Assembly: GCA_002393165.1 (NCBI GenBank)
Contig: DGIF01000024.1
Coordinates: 1-11,623, forward strand
Direction: 5' to 3'
DNA from: Candidatus Saccharibacteria bacterium UBA3829
GTDB taxonomy: Bacteria; Patescibacteriota; Saccharimonadia; Saccharimonadales; Saccharimonadaceae
DNA: 11,623 nt
The notes under the pieces were generated by a model, which was not told the DNA's origin, ran no database searches, and worked only from the letters and a program-made list of their open reading frames with translations. This document shows, one piece after another, positions 6,178 to 11,623 of this stretch (position 1 is the first letter of the stretch; every line of letters begins with the position of its first letter). The position numbers were made by a program, and so were the translations under genes.

Positions 6178-6861
6178 ATGAAGCCTAGGATATTGGGAGT
6201 TTTGTTTTTTGTGATGGTCTCTAGCCTGCTAGGAGCGCTACTAAACCCTGAGATTTTGATGGCATCTGATTTGGTGAAAGTTGCAGGGATTGATGTGCCG
6301 AAAGGCGCTCGAACAGTGATTCCGGAGCAGGCGACGGAAGCGAAAGAAGCTGTTCCCGTCGCTGTGGCGACGATGGACACCGTAGCAGTTACGAATTTGG
6401 CAGCGACGGCTGGCACCACGGCGTTGAATAGTGGGGAAACGGTGCCGACACCAAAGTTGCTAGCCGATAATGTGGAGTTTGCTTGGGGCGTACAAGGTCT
6501 GACGCGAGTTGCTTCTACGGCGATAGATTCTGGCCTAGGTGTGGCTAGGGTTGGTAAACTGGTCTGGGGGCACGAATATACGGATTTTGGTAACATTACG
6601 AAATTGAAAATTGGTGATACTTTCATGGTGACTGAAAGTGGGGTGAAGAGAGCCTACCGGGTAGCAGCCAATCCGATTAACGGACAATCCGGCGTGGTGC
6701 TACTAAAGAAAGGGGAGACGGCGCTATCTTATGCTGAAGATGCCAAATATAGCAGCATTGACATGAATGCATTGGTGAATTATGGAATGGGCCATTCGCT
6801 AGTACTGTTGACTTGCCAGGGCCAAGGTATGCGATACGTAGTGGTGGCGGACGCTATCTAA
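6178..6861 (+). CDS. Sortase-family transpeptidase, membrane anchored
   Basis: Sortases cut a C-terminal LPXTG-like motif and join the protein to the cell envelope. In this 227-aa protein residues 5-22 form an N-terminal membrane anchor. An Ala/Thr/Val-rich linker runs to about 95 and a C-terminal sortase fold follows. The catalytic triad is visible: His132 in VWGHEYTDFGNITKLKIGD, Cys213 in LVLLTCQGQ and Arg219 in GMRYVVVADA. The Cys-Arg distance (6) is shorter than in class A or B enzymes, and I cannot assign a class. The ATG at 6178 lies 30 nt after the -10. A frame opening at 6136 would begin inside the promoter. There is no clear SD. The likely substrate is the divergent LRR protein. Confidence 0.82.
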   Translation: MKPRILGVLFFVMVSSLLGALLNPEILMASDLVKVAGIDVPKGARTVIPEQATEAKEAVPVAVATMDTVAVTNLAATAGTTALNSGETVPTPKLLADNVEFAWGVQGLTRVASTAIDSGLGVARVGKLVWGHEYTDFGNITKLKIGDTFMVTESGVKRAYRVAANPINGQSGVVLLKKGETALSYAEDAKYSSIDMNALVNYGMGHSLVLLTCQGQGMRYVVVADAI

Positions 6862-6882
6862 TTTAACTAGAAATAAACATAA

Positions 6883-6906
6883 GCGTCTTTACGGGCGCGA
6901 TTTTTT
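6883..6906 (+). terminator. Weak terminator of the sortase gene
   Basis: GCGTC (6883-6887) pairs with GGCGC (6894-6898), including one G-T pair, around a 6-nt loop. GA and T6 (6901-6906) follow. The stem is short, so termination may be partial. The loop doubles as the -35 of the next promoter. Confidence 0.6.
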
Positions 6907-6916
6907 ATAGTAAAAT
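6888..6916 (+). promoter_or_regulatory. Promoter of the choloylglycine-hydrolase-like gene
   Basis: TTTACG (6888-6893, four of six matches to TTGACA), a 17-bp spacer and TAAAAT (6911-6916). The predicted start near 6923 lies just before the AAGGAGG SD. Confidence 0.6.
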
Positions 6917-6943
6917 GAGGATGTTAATCAAGGAGGTTTATTT

Positions 6944-7894
6944 ATGTGTACCGGGGTGCGGTTTAGTGATGATAAAGGTAACATGTATTTTGGGCGGAAT
7001 TTAGACTGGTCGGAGGGTTATGGCCAAAAAGTAGTGATTACGCCGCGAAAGTTCTCTTATAACTCGGCGTTTCTTGGAACCATGAGCCCTAAGCAGGGCG
7101 CGATTATCGGTATGGCTATTGTGGCCGAGAACGTGCCGTTGTATTTTGATTGTGCGAATGAGGCGGGGTTAGGGGTTGCAGGACTCAACTTCCCAGGATA
7201 TGCGGCCTATGCGCTAGCGGCGATTGAAGGTAAGACTAATGTGGCGGCCTATGAGTTCCCGTTATGGGTGGCAATGAATTTTGCGACGGTGGATGAAGCC
7301 GAGAAAGCCTTGAAGGACGTGGCAATCGTGGCGAAGCCGCTAAATGACCAGCTTCCGGTGTCGCAGCTTCACTTTATCATCGGTGACGGTAAGCGCTCGA
7401 TCGTAGTGGAATATACCGAGAACGGAATGGAGGTCTTCCACAATAGTGTGGATGTCCTAACGAACCAGCCGGGTTATGGGTGGCACGAGGAAAACCTGCG
7501 CAATTACATGAATCTATTTCCACAGATGCCACCGGCCATTAAGTGGCGCGGAACGACGGTAAAGCCGTTCGGATCCGGATCGTTAATGCGGGGCGTGCCA
7601 GGTGATTATTATTCGCCGTCGCGGTTTGTGCGAATTGCGTATCTCAATACGCACTATCCGATGAAGACGACTGAGGCGGAGAATGTATCGCGGTTGTTCC
7701 ATACCTTGGCGGGAGTGGCGATGATTGATGGTGCAGCGGAGATGGCCGATGGCAAATGCGAGATGACGATTTACACTGGGGGGTATTCGGCGGCTAGCAG
7801 GACGTATTATTATAATACTTACGAGGACCCGGCGATTACTAGTGTGGCAATGAAGGACTACAATTTGGATTCGGCGGAGTTGGTGCAGGTTTAG
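6944..7894 (+). CDS. Choloylglycine hydrolase family amidase (bile salt hydrolase-like)
   Basis: Ntn hydrolase whose family cleaves amide bonds in conjugated bile salts, penicillin V or acyl-homoserine lactones. At 316 aa it has the expected length. The nucleophile Cys2 follows the initiator Met. Arg18 and Asp21 lie in FGRNLDW, Asn82 in GLNFPG, Asn174 in VLTNQPGY, and Arg227 in GDYYSPSRFVR. This is the full catalytic set of bile salt hydrolases as I know it. Asn at position 82, where penicillin V acylases carry Tyr, favours the bile-salt branch, but substrate loops cannot be judged by eye. There is no signal peptide, so it should act in the cytoplasm. A strong AAGGAGG SD (6930-6936) fixes the start. 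It has its own promoter and terminator, so it is a single-gene unit. Confidence 0.9.
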   Translation: MCTGVRFSDDKGNMYFGRNLDWSEGYGQKVVITPRKFSYNSAFLGTMSPKQGAIIGMAIVAENVPLYFDCANEAGLGVAGLNFPGYAAYALAAIEGKTNVAAYEFPLWVAMNFATVDEAEKALKDVAIVAKPLNDQLPVSQLHFIIGDGKRSIVVEYTENGMEVFHNSVDVLTNQPGYGWHEENLRNYMNLFPQMPPAIKWRGTTVKPFGSGSLMRGVPGDYYSPSRFVRIAYLNTHYPMKTTEAENVSRLFHTLAGVAMIDGAAEMADGKCEMTIYTGGYSAASRTYYYNTYEDPAITSVAMKDYNLDSAELVQV

Positions 7895-7909
7895 ATTGAT
7901 TGTCACTCA

Positions 7910-7937
7910 AAAAATCGCCCCGCGAAGGGCGATTTTT
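7910..7937. terminator. Shared bidirectional terminator
   Basis: AAAAATCGCCC (7910-7920) pairs perfectly with GGGCGATTTTT (7927-7937) around CGCGAA. It has T5 on both strands. It serves the convergent amidase gene (+) and trpS (-), whose stop codon ends only two bases away. Confidence 0.95.
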
Positions 7938-7938
7938 G

Positions 7939-8949
7939 TTAGCGAAGGCCAAAGGCGGTCTGAGCCTGCAGGAGCTTAGCATTGGCGACTTTGTTAGCGT
8001 AGGTCTCGCCGGTTTGCAGAATGGAAAGAACCTCTTCGTCTGTGATGGTGGCGAGTTTGGCTTGAAAATCAGTAAGCATCTTGGCGACGTCTTCGCTGAC
8101 GGTGCGTTTAAGCTCGCCATAACGCGTCTCGCCGCTCCAGCGCTGGATGATGGTCTCGAGTGGCGTATCGGTAATGAGCGCTTCGATTTGAAGCAGATTT
8201 GAGATGCCGGGTTGAGTGAACATGTCGTAGCGAATGCGCCCGACGGAATCGGTGGTCGCAGACATGATTTTTTTAGCGGCGCGAGCTGGGTCGTCGTCAA
8301 GCATGATTTTGGAGTTTTCGGCTGGAGTAGATTTGCTCATCTTTTTTTCTGGGCTTAGCAGATCGCGGATGCGGATACCATTTGAAAGCCCCATAAACTT
8401 AACTTGCTCGGTGGTTCTGGCCGGGACGGTAAAAACTTCGCCGTATTTGCGATTAAATCGCATAGCCAGATCGCGAGTAAGCTCAATATGTTGAAATTGG
8501 TCCTCGCCGATAGGAACGAACTCAGCGTCGTATAGAAGAATATCGGCGGCCATGAGGACCGGATAGTCAAAAATGCCGACATTGCAAGTGTCTTGGCCTT
8601 TAGATTTTTCTTTAAATTGAATCATGCGCGAGGTCTCACCCATGGTGGCGACGCAGTTTAAAATCCAACAAAGCTCAGAATGCGCAGGAACGTAAGACTG
8701 ACGATAGATGTGAACATTGTCATTGATAACGAGCCCGGCAGCAAGCCAATATTTCAGAGTGCGGATGATGTTGTCCTGGAGTTTGCCGTCGATTTCGGAA
8801 ATGATGGAGTGGAGATCGGGGGCAAAGATATTGACATGGTATTCGTTTGAATATTTGTTGGCGAGTCGTACCATGGGCGTAATTACGCCCAAATAGTGTC
8901 CAAGGTGGAGCTCGCTATTTGCCCTAATGCCGGTTAGAATTGTTTTCAT
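7939..8949 (-). CDS. trpS: Tryptophanyl-tRNA synthetase
   Basis: Class I aminoacyl-tRNA synthetase that charges tRNA-Trp. The HIGH-type motif is HLGH at 15-18 in TGIRANSELHLGHYLG. The KMSKS motif is exact at 203-207. GEDQFQHIELTRDLAMRFN (148-166) and FDYPVLMAADILLYDA are typical TrpRS sequences. The length of 336 aa is standard. The start is firmly set by the TGI...HLGHY region, which begins right at the N-terminus in this family. There is no SD: the -10 TAAAAT ends 6 nt before the ATG, so the mRNA is predicted to be leaderless. It is transcribed alone, divergent from tRNA-Ala(GGC). Confidence 0.97.
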   Translation of the reverse strand: MKTILTGIRANSELHLGHYLGVITPMVRLANKYSNEYHVNIFAPDLHSIISEIDGKLQDNIIRTLKYWLAAGLVINDNVHIYRQSYVPAHSELCWILNCVATMGETSRMIQFKEKSKGQDTCNVGIFDYPVLMAADILLYDAEFVPIGEDQFQHIELTRDLAMRFNRKYGEVFTVPARTTEQVKFMGLSNGIRIRDLLSPEKKMSKSTPAENSKIMLDDDPARAAKKIMSATTDSVGRIRYDMFTQPGISNLLQIEALITDTPLETIIQRWSGETRYGELKRTVSEDVAKMLTDFQAKLATITDEEVLSILQTGETYANKVANAKLLQAQTAFGLR

Positions 8950-8955
8950 ACTTTT

Positions 8956-8985
8956 ATTTTAGCATACTTTGTGATAAAATGAAAA
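8956..8985 (-). promoter_or_regulatory. trpS promoter producing a leaderless mRNA
   Basis: The minus strand reads AAAGTATGCTAAAAT, a -10 TAAAAT at 8961-8956 with TGC extension. TTTTCA (8985-8980), 18 bp upstream, matches four of six -35 bases. Only six bases (AAAAGT) separate the -10 from the ATG, so initiation falls at or next to the A of the start codon. Confidence 0.78.
8972..8980 (+). promoter_or_regulatory. Extended -10 promoter of tRNA-Ala(GGC)
   Basis: TGATAAAAT, i.e. TGn with -10 TAAAAT at 8975-8980; no good -35 is seen. The predicted start near 8987 leaves about 20 nt before the tRNA. It overlaps the trpS promoter back to back. Confidence 0.6.
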
Positions 8986-9006
8986 TGCGGGGCGGGAGCG
9001 ATGATT

Positions 9007-9082
9007 GGGGTGTTAGCTCATTTGGTAGAGCGCTTCCATGGCATGGAAGAGGTGAGGAGTTCGAGCCTCCTACACTCCACCA
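9007..9082 (+). tRNA. tRNA-Ala (anticodon GGC)
   Basis: The acceptor GGGGTGT pairs with ACACTCC and keeps G3:U70. The D arm is GCTC/GAGC. The anticodon stem CTTCC/GGAAG has loop ATGGCAT, anticodon GGC. The T arm is AGGAG/CTCCT. Discriminator A is followed by encoded CCA (9080-9082). It reads GCC and GCT. A T7 run follows directly, without a separate hairpin. Confidence 0.97.
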
Positions 9083-9162
9083 TTTTTTTAGAAATGAAAG
9101 CTTAGAAAGCGAGCTCGGTCTTGTAAAACGAGCCCCCTATCTTCATCATTTTTGCGATGGAC

Positions 9163-9168
9163 TATAAT
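9163..9168 (+). promoter_or_regulatory. -10 element of the pseudouridine synthase gene, leaderless
   Basis: A perfect TATAAT lies five bases before the ATG at 9174; the -35 region is weak (TCTTCA at 9140-9145, 17-bp spacer). An in-frame TAA at 9168-9170 rules out an upstream extension. The 90-nt gap after the tRNA otherwise holds only a small GCTCG/CGAGC hairpin (9113-9133) without a U-tract. Confidence 0.65.
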
Positions 9169-9173
9169 AAGAC

Positions 9174-10064
9174 ATGATACGGACTGGAAAAAAGTTTAGT
9201 AAACCGGAGATGTCGCGCGTAATTAATGGCGACGTAGTCTTGGCTGAGGCAGAAGCGGCGCCGGAGAAGGTGCGGCTGGATATTTTGATGAAGGAGATTT
9301 ATAAAAGCTATAATCGGTCGACGCTGCAGAAGTTTATTGAAAGTGGGTTTGTGACGGTGAATGGCGAGCTGGCTACGAAGCCGAATTTTAAAGTTGAACG
9401 AGGCGTAAAAATTGATCTCAAAGTGCCGGAAGTCATGAAAAATGCCGATTTAAGGCCAGAAGTAATTTATGAAGATGATAATGTTTTGGTTGTAAATAAG
9501 CCGGCTGGGTTGTTGTCTGAAGCCAAGGGCGAGTATTGTCCAGAGAAAACTCTTGCCGACTATGGCTTAGTGGCTCACAGGTTGGACAGGGATACGTCTG
9601 GGGTGATGATATTGGCCAAGAACGAAGAAACGCAGAAATTTCTGAAAAAGCAATTCCAGGATCGTAAAGTGCACAAGACTTATTATGCGGTGGTTTCTGG
9701 GCAGCCGAAGCTTAACGAAGCGCGGATAGATTTACCGATGATAAGAGACCTTAAACGTCCGACGACGTTCAGAGTGGACGCAAACGGAAAAGAGGCCGAG
9801 ACGTTTTATAAGGTTTTGAAAACTGATGGTCAGCATTCGCTGCTAGAGCTTCGGCCCGTGTCTGGGCGGACGCATCAGCTGAGGGTACACATGAAGTATC
9901 TTGGACATCCGATTGTTGGCGATGCGGTTTACGGTGGGGAAAAGGCGGAGCGACTTTATTTGCACGCTGGGTCATTGGAAATTACTTTGCCGGGTGGGGT
10001 AAGGAAGGTATTTGTTGTGGATCGACCGGCGGAGTTCGATCAGTGGTTTGATGTCAAGGAGTAG
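9174..10064 (+). CDS. RluA-family 23S rRNA pseudouridine synthase
   Basis: Isomerises specific uridines in rRNA (or tRNA) to pseudouridine. At 296 aa it has the usual two-domain form: an N-terminal S4 RNA-binding domain (about 32-84, RLDILMKEIYKSYNRSTLQKFIESG-type pattern) and a RluA catalytic domain from about 95. The catalytic Asp138 lies in HRLDRDTSG (135-143). Later motifs are KTYYAVVSG, LRPVSGRTHQLRVHMKYLGHPIVGD and YLHAGSL. Which of RluA, RluC or RluD it corresponds to cannot be told from sequence by eye; the S4 domain favours the RluC/RluD type. It is predicted to be leaderless. The next gene starts 5 nt after its stop, forming an operon. Confidence 0.92.
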   Translation: MIRTGKKFSKPEMSRVINGDVVLAEAEAAPEKVRLDILMKEIYKSYNRSTLQKFIESGFVTVNGELATKPNFKVERGVKIDLKVPEVMKNADLRPEVIYEDDNVLVVNKPAGLLSEAKGEYCPEKTLADYGLVAHRLDRDTSGVMILAKNEETQKFLKKQFQDRKVHKTYYAVVSGQPKLNEARIDLPMIRDLKRPTTFRVDANGKEAETFYKVLKTDGQHSLLELRPVSGRTHQLRVHMKYLGHPIVGDAVYGGEKAERLYLHAGSLEITLPGGVRKVFVVDRPAEFDQWFDVKE

Positions 10065-10069
10065 ACTCG

Positions 10070-10732
10070 ATGTTTTTTGATGATGTAAATGAAATTCCGA
10101 CGATAGCAAAAAGGTCGGGCTGTTCAGTGTTTGTGGCGCCGGATGACGTAAAAGTGGATTTACCGCGTGCGGTAGTTTTGACGCCGGAAGGCAAAACCGT
10201 GATTACAATTGAACAGGTGCGCGGCGTACTTGCGCGGCTGAGCGTCAAACAGAAGACGGACCAGTTTATCGTGGTACGGCCGGCAGAGACGTTGGGTGAG
10301 GAGGCGGCAAACGCGATGCTGAAGTCACTGGAGGAGCCGGGTGAGAAGGTGCATTTTGTGTTGGTGACTGATGCGCCGTCTCGGCTTTTGCCGACGGTTT
10401 TGTCGCGGTCTGCGGTATACGTGTTGAAAAATACACCAGGGGTGAATGCTGGCGTGATGGCAGACGAGAAAACGAAGGCGCTCGCTAAACGCCTGATGGT
10501 TTGCCGCCCGACGGAGTTACCGGGGCTTGCAGATGAAATTTGCAAGAAAAAAGACGGCGTACGCAGCCAGGCTTTGTCGGTGCTCGCGGCAGCGATCGAG
10601 ATGTCCTACAAGACGTATTTTGTTACAGGAAAGCTCGCATTTTTGAACCGAATACCGAAATTTTTGAGGGCATACGAGGCGATTGAAAAAAATGGCCACG
10701 TGAAATTGCACCTAGTGGCAGATTTGTTGTAG
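10070..10732 (+). CDS. holB: DNA polymerase III delta-prime-like subunit, minimal
   Basis: Clamp-loader family protein. Residues about 45-118 match delta-prime and tau: ITIEQVRGVLARL, then the block with ANAMLKSLEEPGEKVHFVLVT, APSRLLPTVLSRS with the sensor/SRC-like motif. At 220 aa it is about 100 residues shorter than normal delta-prime. The N-terminal 40 residues contain neither a Walker A P-loop nor a four-Cys zinc module. Delta-prime does not hydrolyse ATP in E. coli, so loss of the P-loop is tolerable. The C-terminal part is helical, as in the collar domain. AAGGAG at 10056-10061 lies in the end of the upstream gene. The gene symbol assumes true orthology, which the short length leaves open. 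Confidence 0.75.
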   Translation: MFFDDVNEIPTIAKRSGCSVFVAPDDVKVDLPRAVVLTPEGKTVITIEQVRGVLARLSVKQKTDQFIVVRPAETLGEEAANAMLKSLEEPGEKVHFVLVTDAPSRLLPTVLSRSAVYVLKNTPGVNAGVMADEKTKALAKRLMVCRPTELPGLADEICKKKDGVRSQALSVLAAAIEMSYKTYFVTGKLAFLNRIPKFLRAYEAIEKNGHVKLHLVADLL

Positions 10733-10744
10733 TTATGATATAAT
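10715..10744 (+). promoter_or_regulatory. Promoter of the TPR gene, leaderless
   Basis: TATGATATAAT, a perfect -10 at 10739-10744 with a TGA extension. GTGGCA (10715-10720), 18 bp upstream, matches four of six -35 bases. Only six bases separate the -10 from the ATG at 10751, and an in-frame TGA at 10736-10738 excludes a longer protein. Confidence 0.75.
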
Positions 10745-10750
10745 GGTGCC

Positions 10751-11455
10751 ATGATTGCGATTTTGGTAATTTTGGCTCTAGCGACTTATTTGGCCTTTTT
10801 CTTTCCGGTGGCGCCGAAAGAGAAGCCGGTAGAAGAGCAATCGCCGAAATATAAGGCGCAAATGAAAAAGTTGTGGTCGGTGGCGCAGACGGCCATGAAG
10901 GAGCGAAAGCCGTTCCGGGCCGAGAAGGCCTTGCTGACGATTTTGAAGTTTGACGAAAAAAATGCCGCGGCTTATAACCGGCTGGGGATTTTGTATGCCA
11001 AGGGGCAGCGGTATGATGAAGCGGTGGAGTGTTTTGAGATTGCACAGTCGCTAGATAACAATCCGGCCTCGATTCATAATGCCGGGTTGATTTATTTGGA
11101 GATTGGGGAATACGAGAAGGCGGAGATGGCTTTTTCGCAGGCGATTGCGCTCGAAGGTGATGTGCCGGCGCGCTATATAGCGTTGGCGAAGGCGGAGGAA
11201 AAGTTGGGGCGTCCGCGTAAGGCGATTGAGGCCCTGGAGAATGCCTACGAGCTGGATCCGTCGGTATCGACATTGCGGCAGATTTTGGCGATCTACGAAG
11301 CAACTGGCGACGTGGAGGCGGCGACGGCGACGACGGCGCGAATTGAGGCGCAGGTGACGCGCGATAATGAAGCGAAAAAGCGCAAAAATAGTAAGCGGAT
11401 GGGTTCGGTAGTACCAAAAATCGTGGGCTCCCGGGCTAGACAAAAACGCGTCTAG
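10751..11455 (+). CDS. Membrane-anchored TPR protein
   Basis: A 234-aa protein of unknown specific role. Residues 2-20 are a hydrophobic N-terminal helix. Then follow four to five tetratricopeptide repeats at about 39-200, clearest in AAAYNRLGILYAKGQRYDEA (72-91) and ASIHNAGLIYLEIGEYEKA (106-124). The C-terminus (208-234) is very basic (AKKRKNSKRM, RARQKRV). The repeats most likely face the cytoplasm and scaffold a protein complex at the membrane, since there is no cleavage site and the basic tail follows; orientation is an inference. The start is supported by the membrane helix beginning at codon 2. It lies 18 nt after the delta-prime gene but has its own promoter, so it may be expressed both with that gene and alone. 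Confidence 0.85.
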   Translation: MIAILVILALATYLAFFFPVAPKEKPVEEQSPKYKAQMKKLWSVAQTAMKERKPFRAEKALLTILKFDEKNAAAYNRLGILYAKGQRYDEAVECFEIAQSLDNNPASIHNAGLIYLEIGEYEKAEMAFSQAIALEGDVPARYIALAKAEEKLGRPRKAIEALENAYELDPSVSTLRQILAIYEATGDVEAATATTARIEAQVTRDNEAKKRKNSKRMGSVVPKIVGSRARQKRV

Positions 11456-11456
11456 C
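11435..11456 (+). repeat. 7-bp inverted repeat over the TPR stop and tRNA-Thr promoter
   Basis: GCTAGAC (11435-11441) and GTCTAGC (11450-11456) are perfectly complementary, with an 8-nt loop. It contains the TAG stop of the TPR gene and the -35 of the tRNA promoter. No U-tract follows, so it is either a weak 3' hairpin or a binding site. Confidence 0.6.
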
Positions 11457-11465
11457 GTGTATAAT
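11437..11465 (+). promoter_or_regulatory. Promoter of the tRNA-Thr pair
   Basis: TAGACA (11437-11442, five of six), 17-bp spacer, TATAAT (11460-11465). The predicted start near 11472 leaves only about 3 nt of leader before tRNA-Thr(GGT). Confidence 0.85.
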
Positions 11466-11474
11466 GATCACAGT

Positions 11475-11550
11475 GCCGTGATAGCTCAGTCGGTAGAGCG
11501 CATCCATGGTAAGGATGAGGTCACGAGTTCAAATCTCGTTCGCGGCTCCA
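11475..11550 (+). tRNA. tRNA-Thr (anticodon GGT)
   Basis: Acceptor GCCGTGA pairs with TCGCGGC (one T-G pair). D arm GCTC/GAGC. Anticodon stem CATCC/GGATG with loop ATGGTAA gives GGT, reading ACC and ACT. T arm ACGAG/CTCGT. Discriminator T and an encoded CCA end at 11550. A T6 run follows. Confidence 0.96.
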
Positions 11551-11564
11551 TTTTTTAGACACCA

Positions 11565-11623
11565 GCCGTGATAGCTCAGCTGGTAGAGCAGCCGCCTTGT
11601 AAGCGGCAGGTCGTCGGTTCAAG
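11565..11623 (+). tRNA. tRNA-Thr (anticodon TGT), partial at the window end
   Basis: Starts GCCGTGATAGCTCAG like the preceding tRNA. D arm GCTC/GAGC. Anticodon stem GCCGC/GCGGC with loop CTTGTAA gives TGT, which reads ACA (and possibly ACG). The sequence ends inside the T loop, so about 17 nt are missing. It lies 14 nt after tRNA-Thr(GGT) and is probably cotranscribed with it. Confidence 0.93.

Noticed and set aside
6078..6626. Minus-strand open frame of 182 codons opposite the sortase gene
   Set aside because: It is low in complexity, lacks an SD, and runs through both divergent promoters. The plus-strand protein has the sortase motifs.
9083..9089. T7 after tRNA-Ala(GGC) as an intrinsic terminator
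   Set aside because: No separate hairpin precedes it; only the tRNA T arm and acceptor do. A similar T6 follows tRNA-Thr(GGT), where transcription must continue into the next tRNA, so T-runs after CCA alone do not show termination.
9113..9133. GCTCG/CGAGC hairpin after tRNA-Ala(GGC) as a terminator
   Set aside because: The stem is only 5 bp with an 11-nt loop and no U-tract follows directly. It is mentioned only as part of the gap description.
10623..11417. Long minus-strand open frame (264 codons) opposite the TPR gene
   Set aside because: Its translation is Pro/Ser/His-rich with no motif, it has no SD, and the plus strand has clear TPR repeats and a promoter. It is an antisense shadow.
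21..11455. UGA read as glycine or tryptophan, as in some related phyla
   Set aside because: All conserved proteins are full length under the standard code with no need for read-through of TGA. Only the absence of TGA stops is kept as an observation.

Overview
The window looks like chromosomal housekeeping sequence from a small, compact bacterial genome, most likely Candidatus Saccharibacteria (TM7) or a close Patescibacteria relative. The grounds are indirect. Proteins are short, intergenic gaps are tight and the genetic code is standard. Three genes appear to be transcribed from their own start codon (leaderless). A sortase sits beside a substrate with a KAPNTG sorting signal, and delta-prime is very small. 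No 16S or other decisive marker is present, so the taxon is an inference. I see no insertion sequence, phage gene or CRISPR array.

Layout. Positions 21-1317 (+) are a ribosomal protein operon, rplQ-rplM-rpsI, joined by TAATG stop/start overlaps and closed by a terminator. Positions 1378-1607 (-) hold tRNA-Ala(CGC) with its own terminator, preceded by a 23-bp hairpin and an extended -10 promoter. Positions 1592-4427 (-) are a thyA-folA-glyA operon that encodes the whole thymidylate/one-carbon cycle: ThyA makes dTMP and dihydrofolate, FolA reduces dihydrofolate, and GlyA recharges it with a one-carbon unit from serine.

Positions 4571-6861 are a cell-surface module. A leucine-rich-repeat, wall-anchor-type protein (-) and a sortase-like transpeptidase (+) are transcribed divergently. 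Both promoters are perfect sigma70 consensus (TTGACA-N17-TATAAT), and a 12-bp perfect palindrome lies midway between them. Next comes a choloylglycine-hydrolase-family Ntn amidase (6944-7894, +) with all the expected catalytic residues. It converges on trpS (7939-8949, -) across a shared bidirectional terminator.

Positions 8972-11623 (+) hold tRNA-Ala(GGC), then an RluA-family pseudouridine synthase, a minimal DNA polymerase III delta-prime-like protein, a membrane-anchored TPR protein, and tandem tRNA-Thr(GGT) and tRNA-Thr(TGT), the last cut by the window edge.

The signals most worth following are the divergent sortase/substrate promoter pair with its central palindrome, the leaderless architecture of trpS, the rluA-type gene and the TPR gene, the repeated AAARTATGCTAHAAT promoter, and the structured hairpin between glyA and tRNA-Ala. 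All 13 protein genes end in TAA or TAG and none in TGA.
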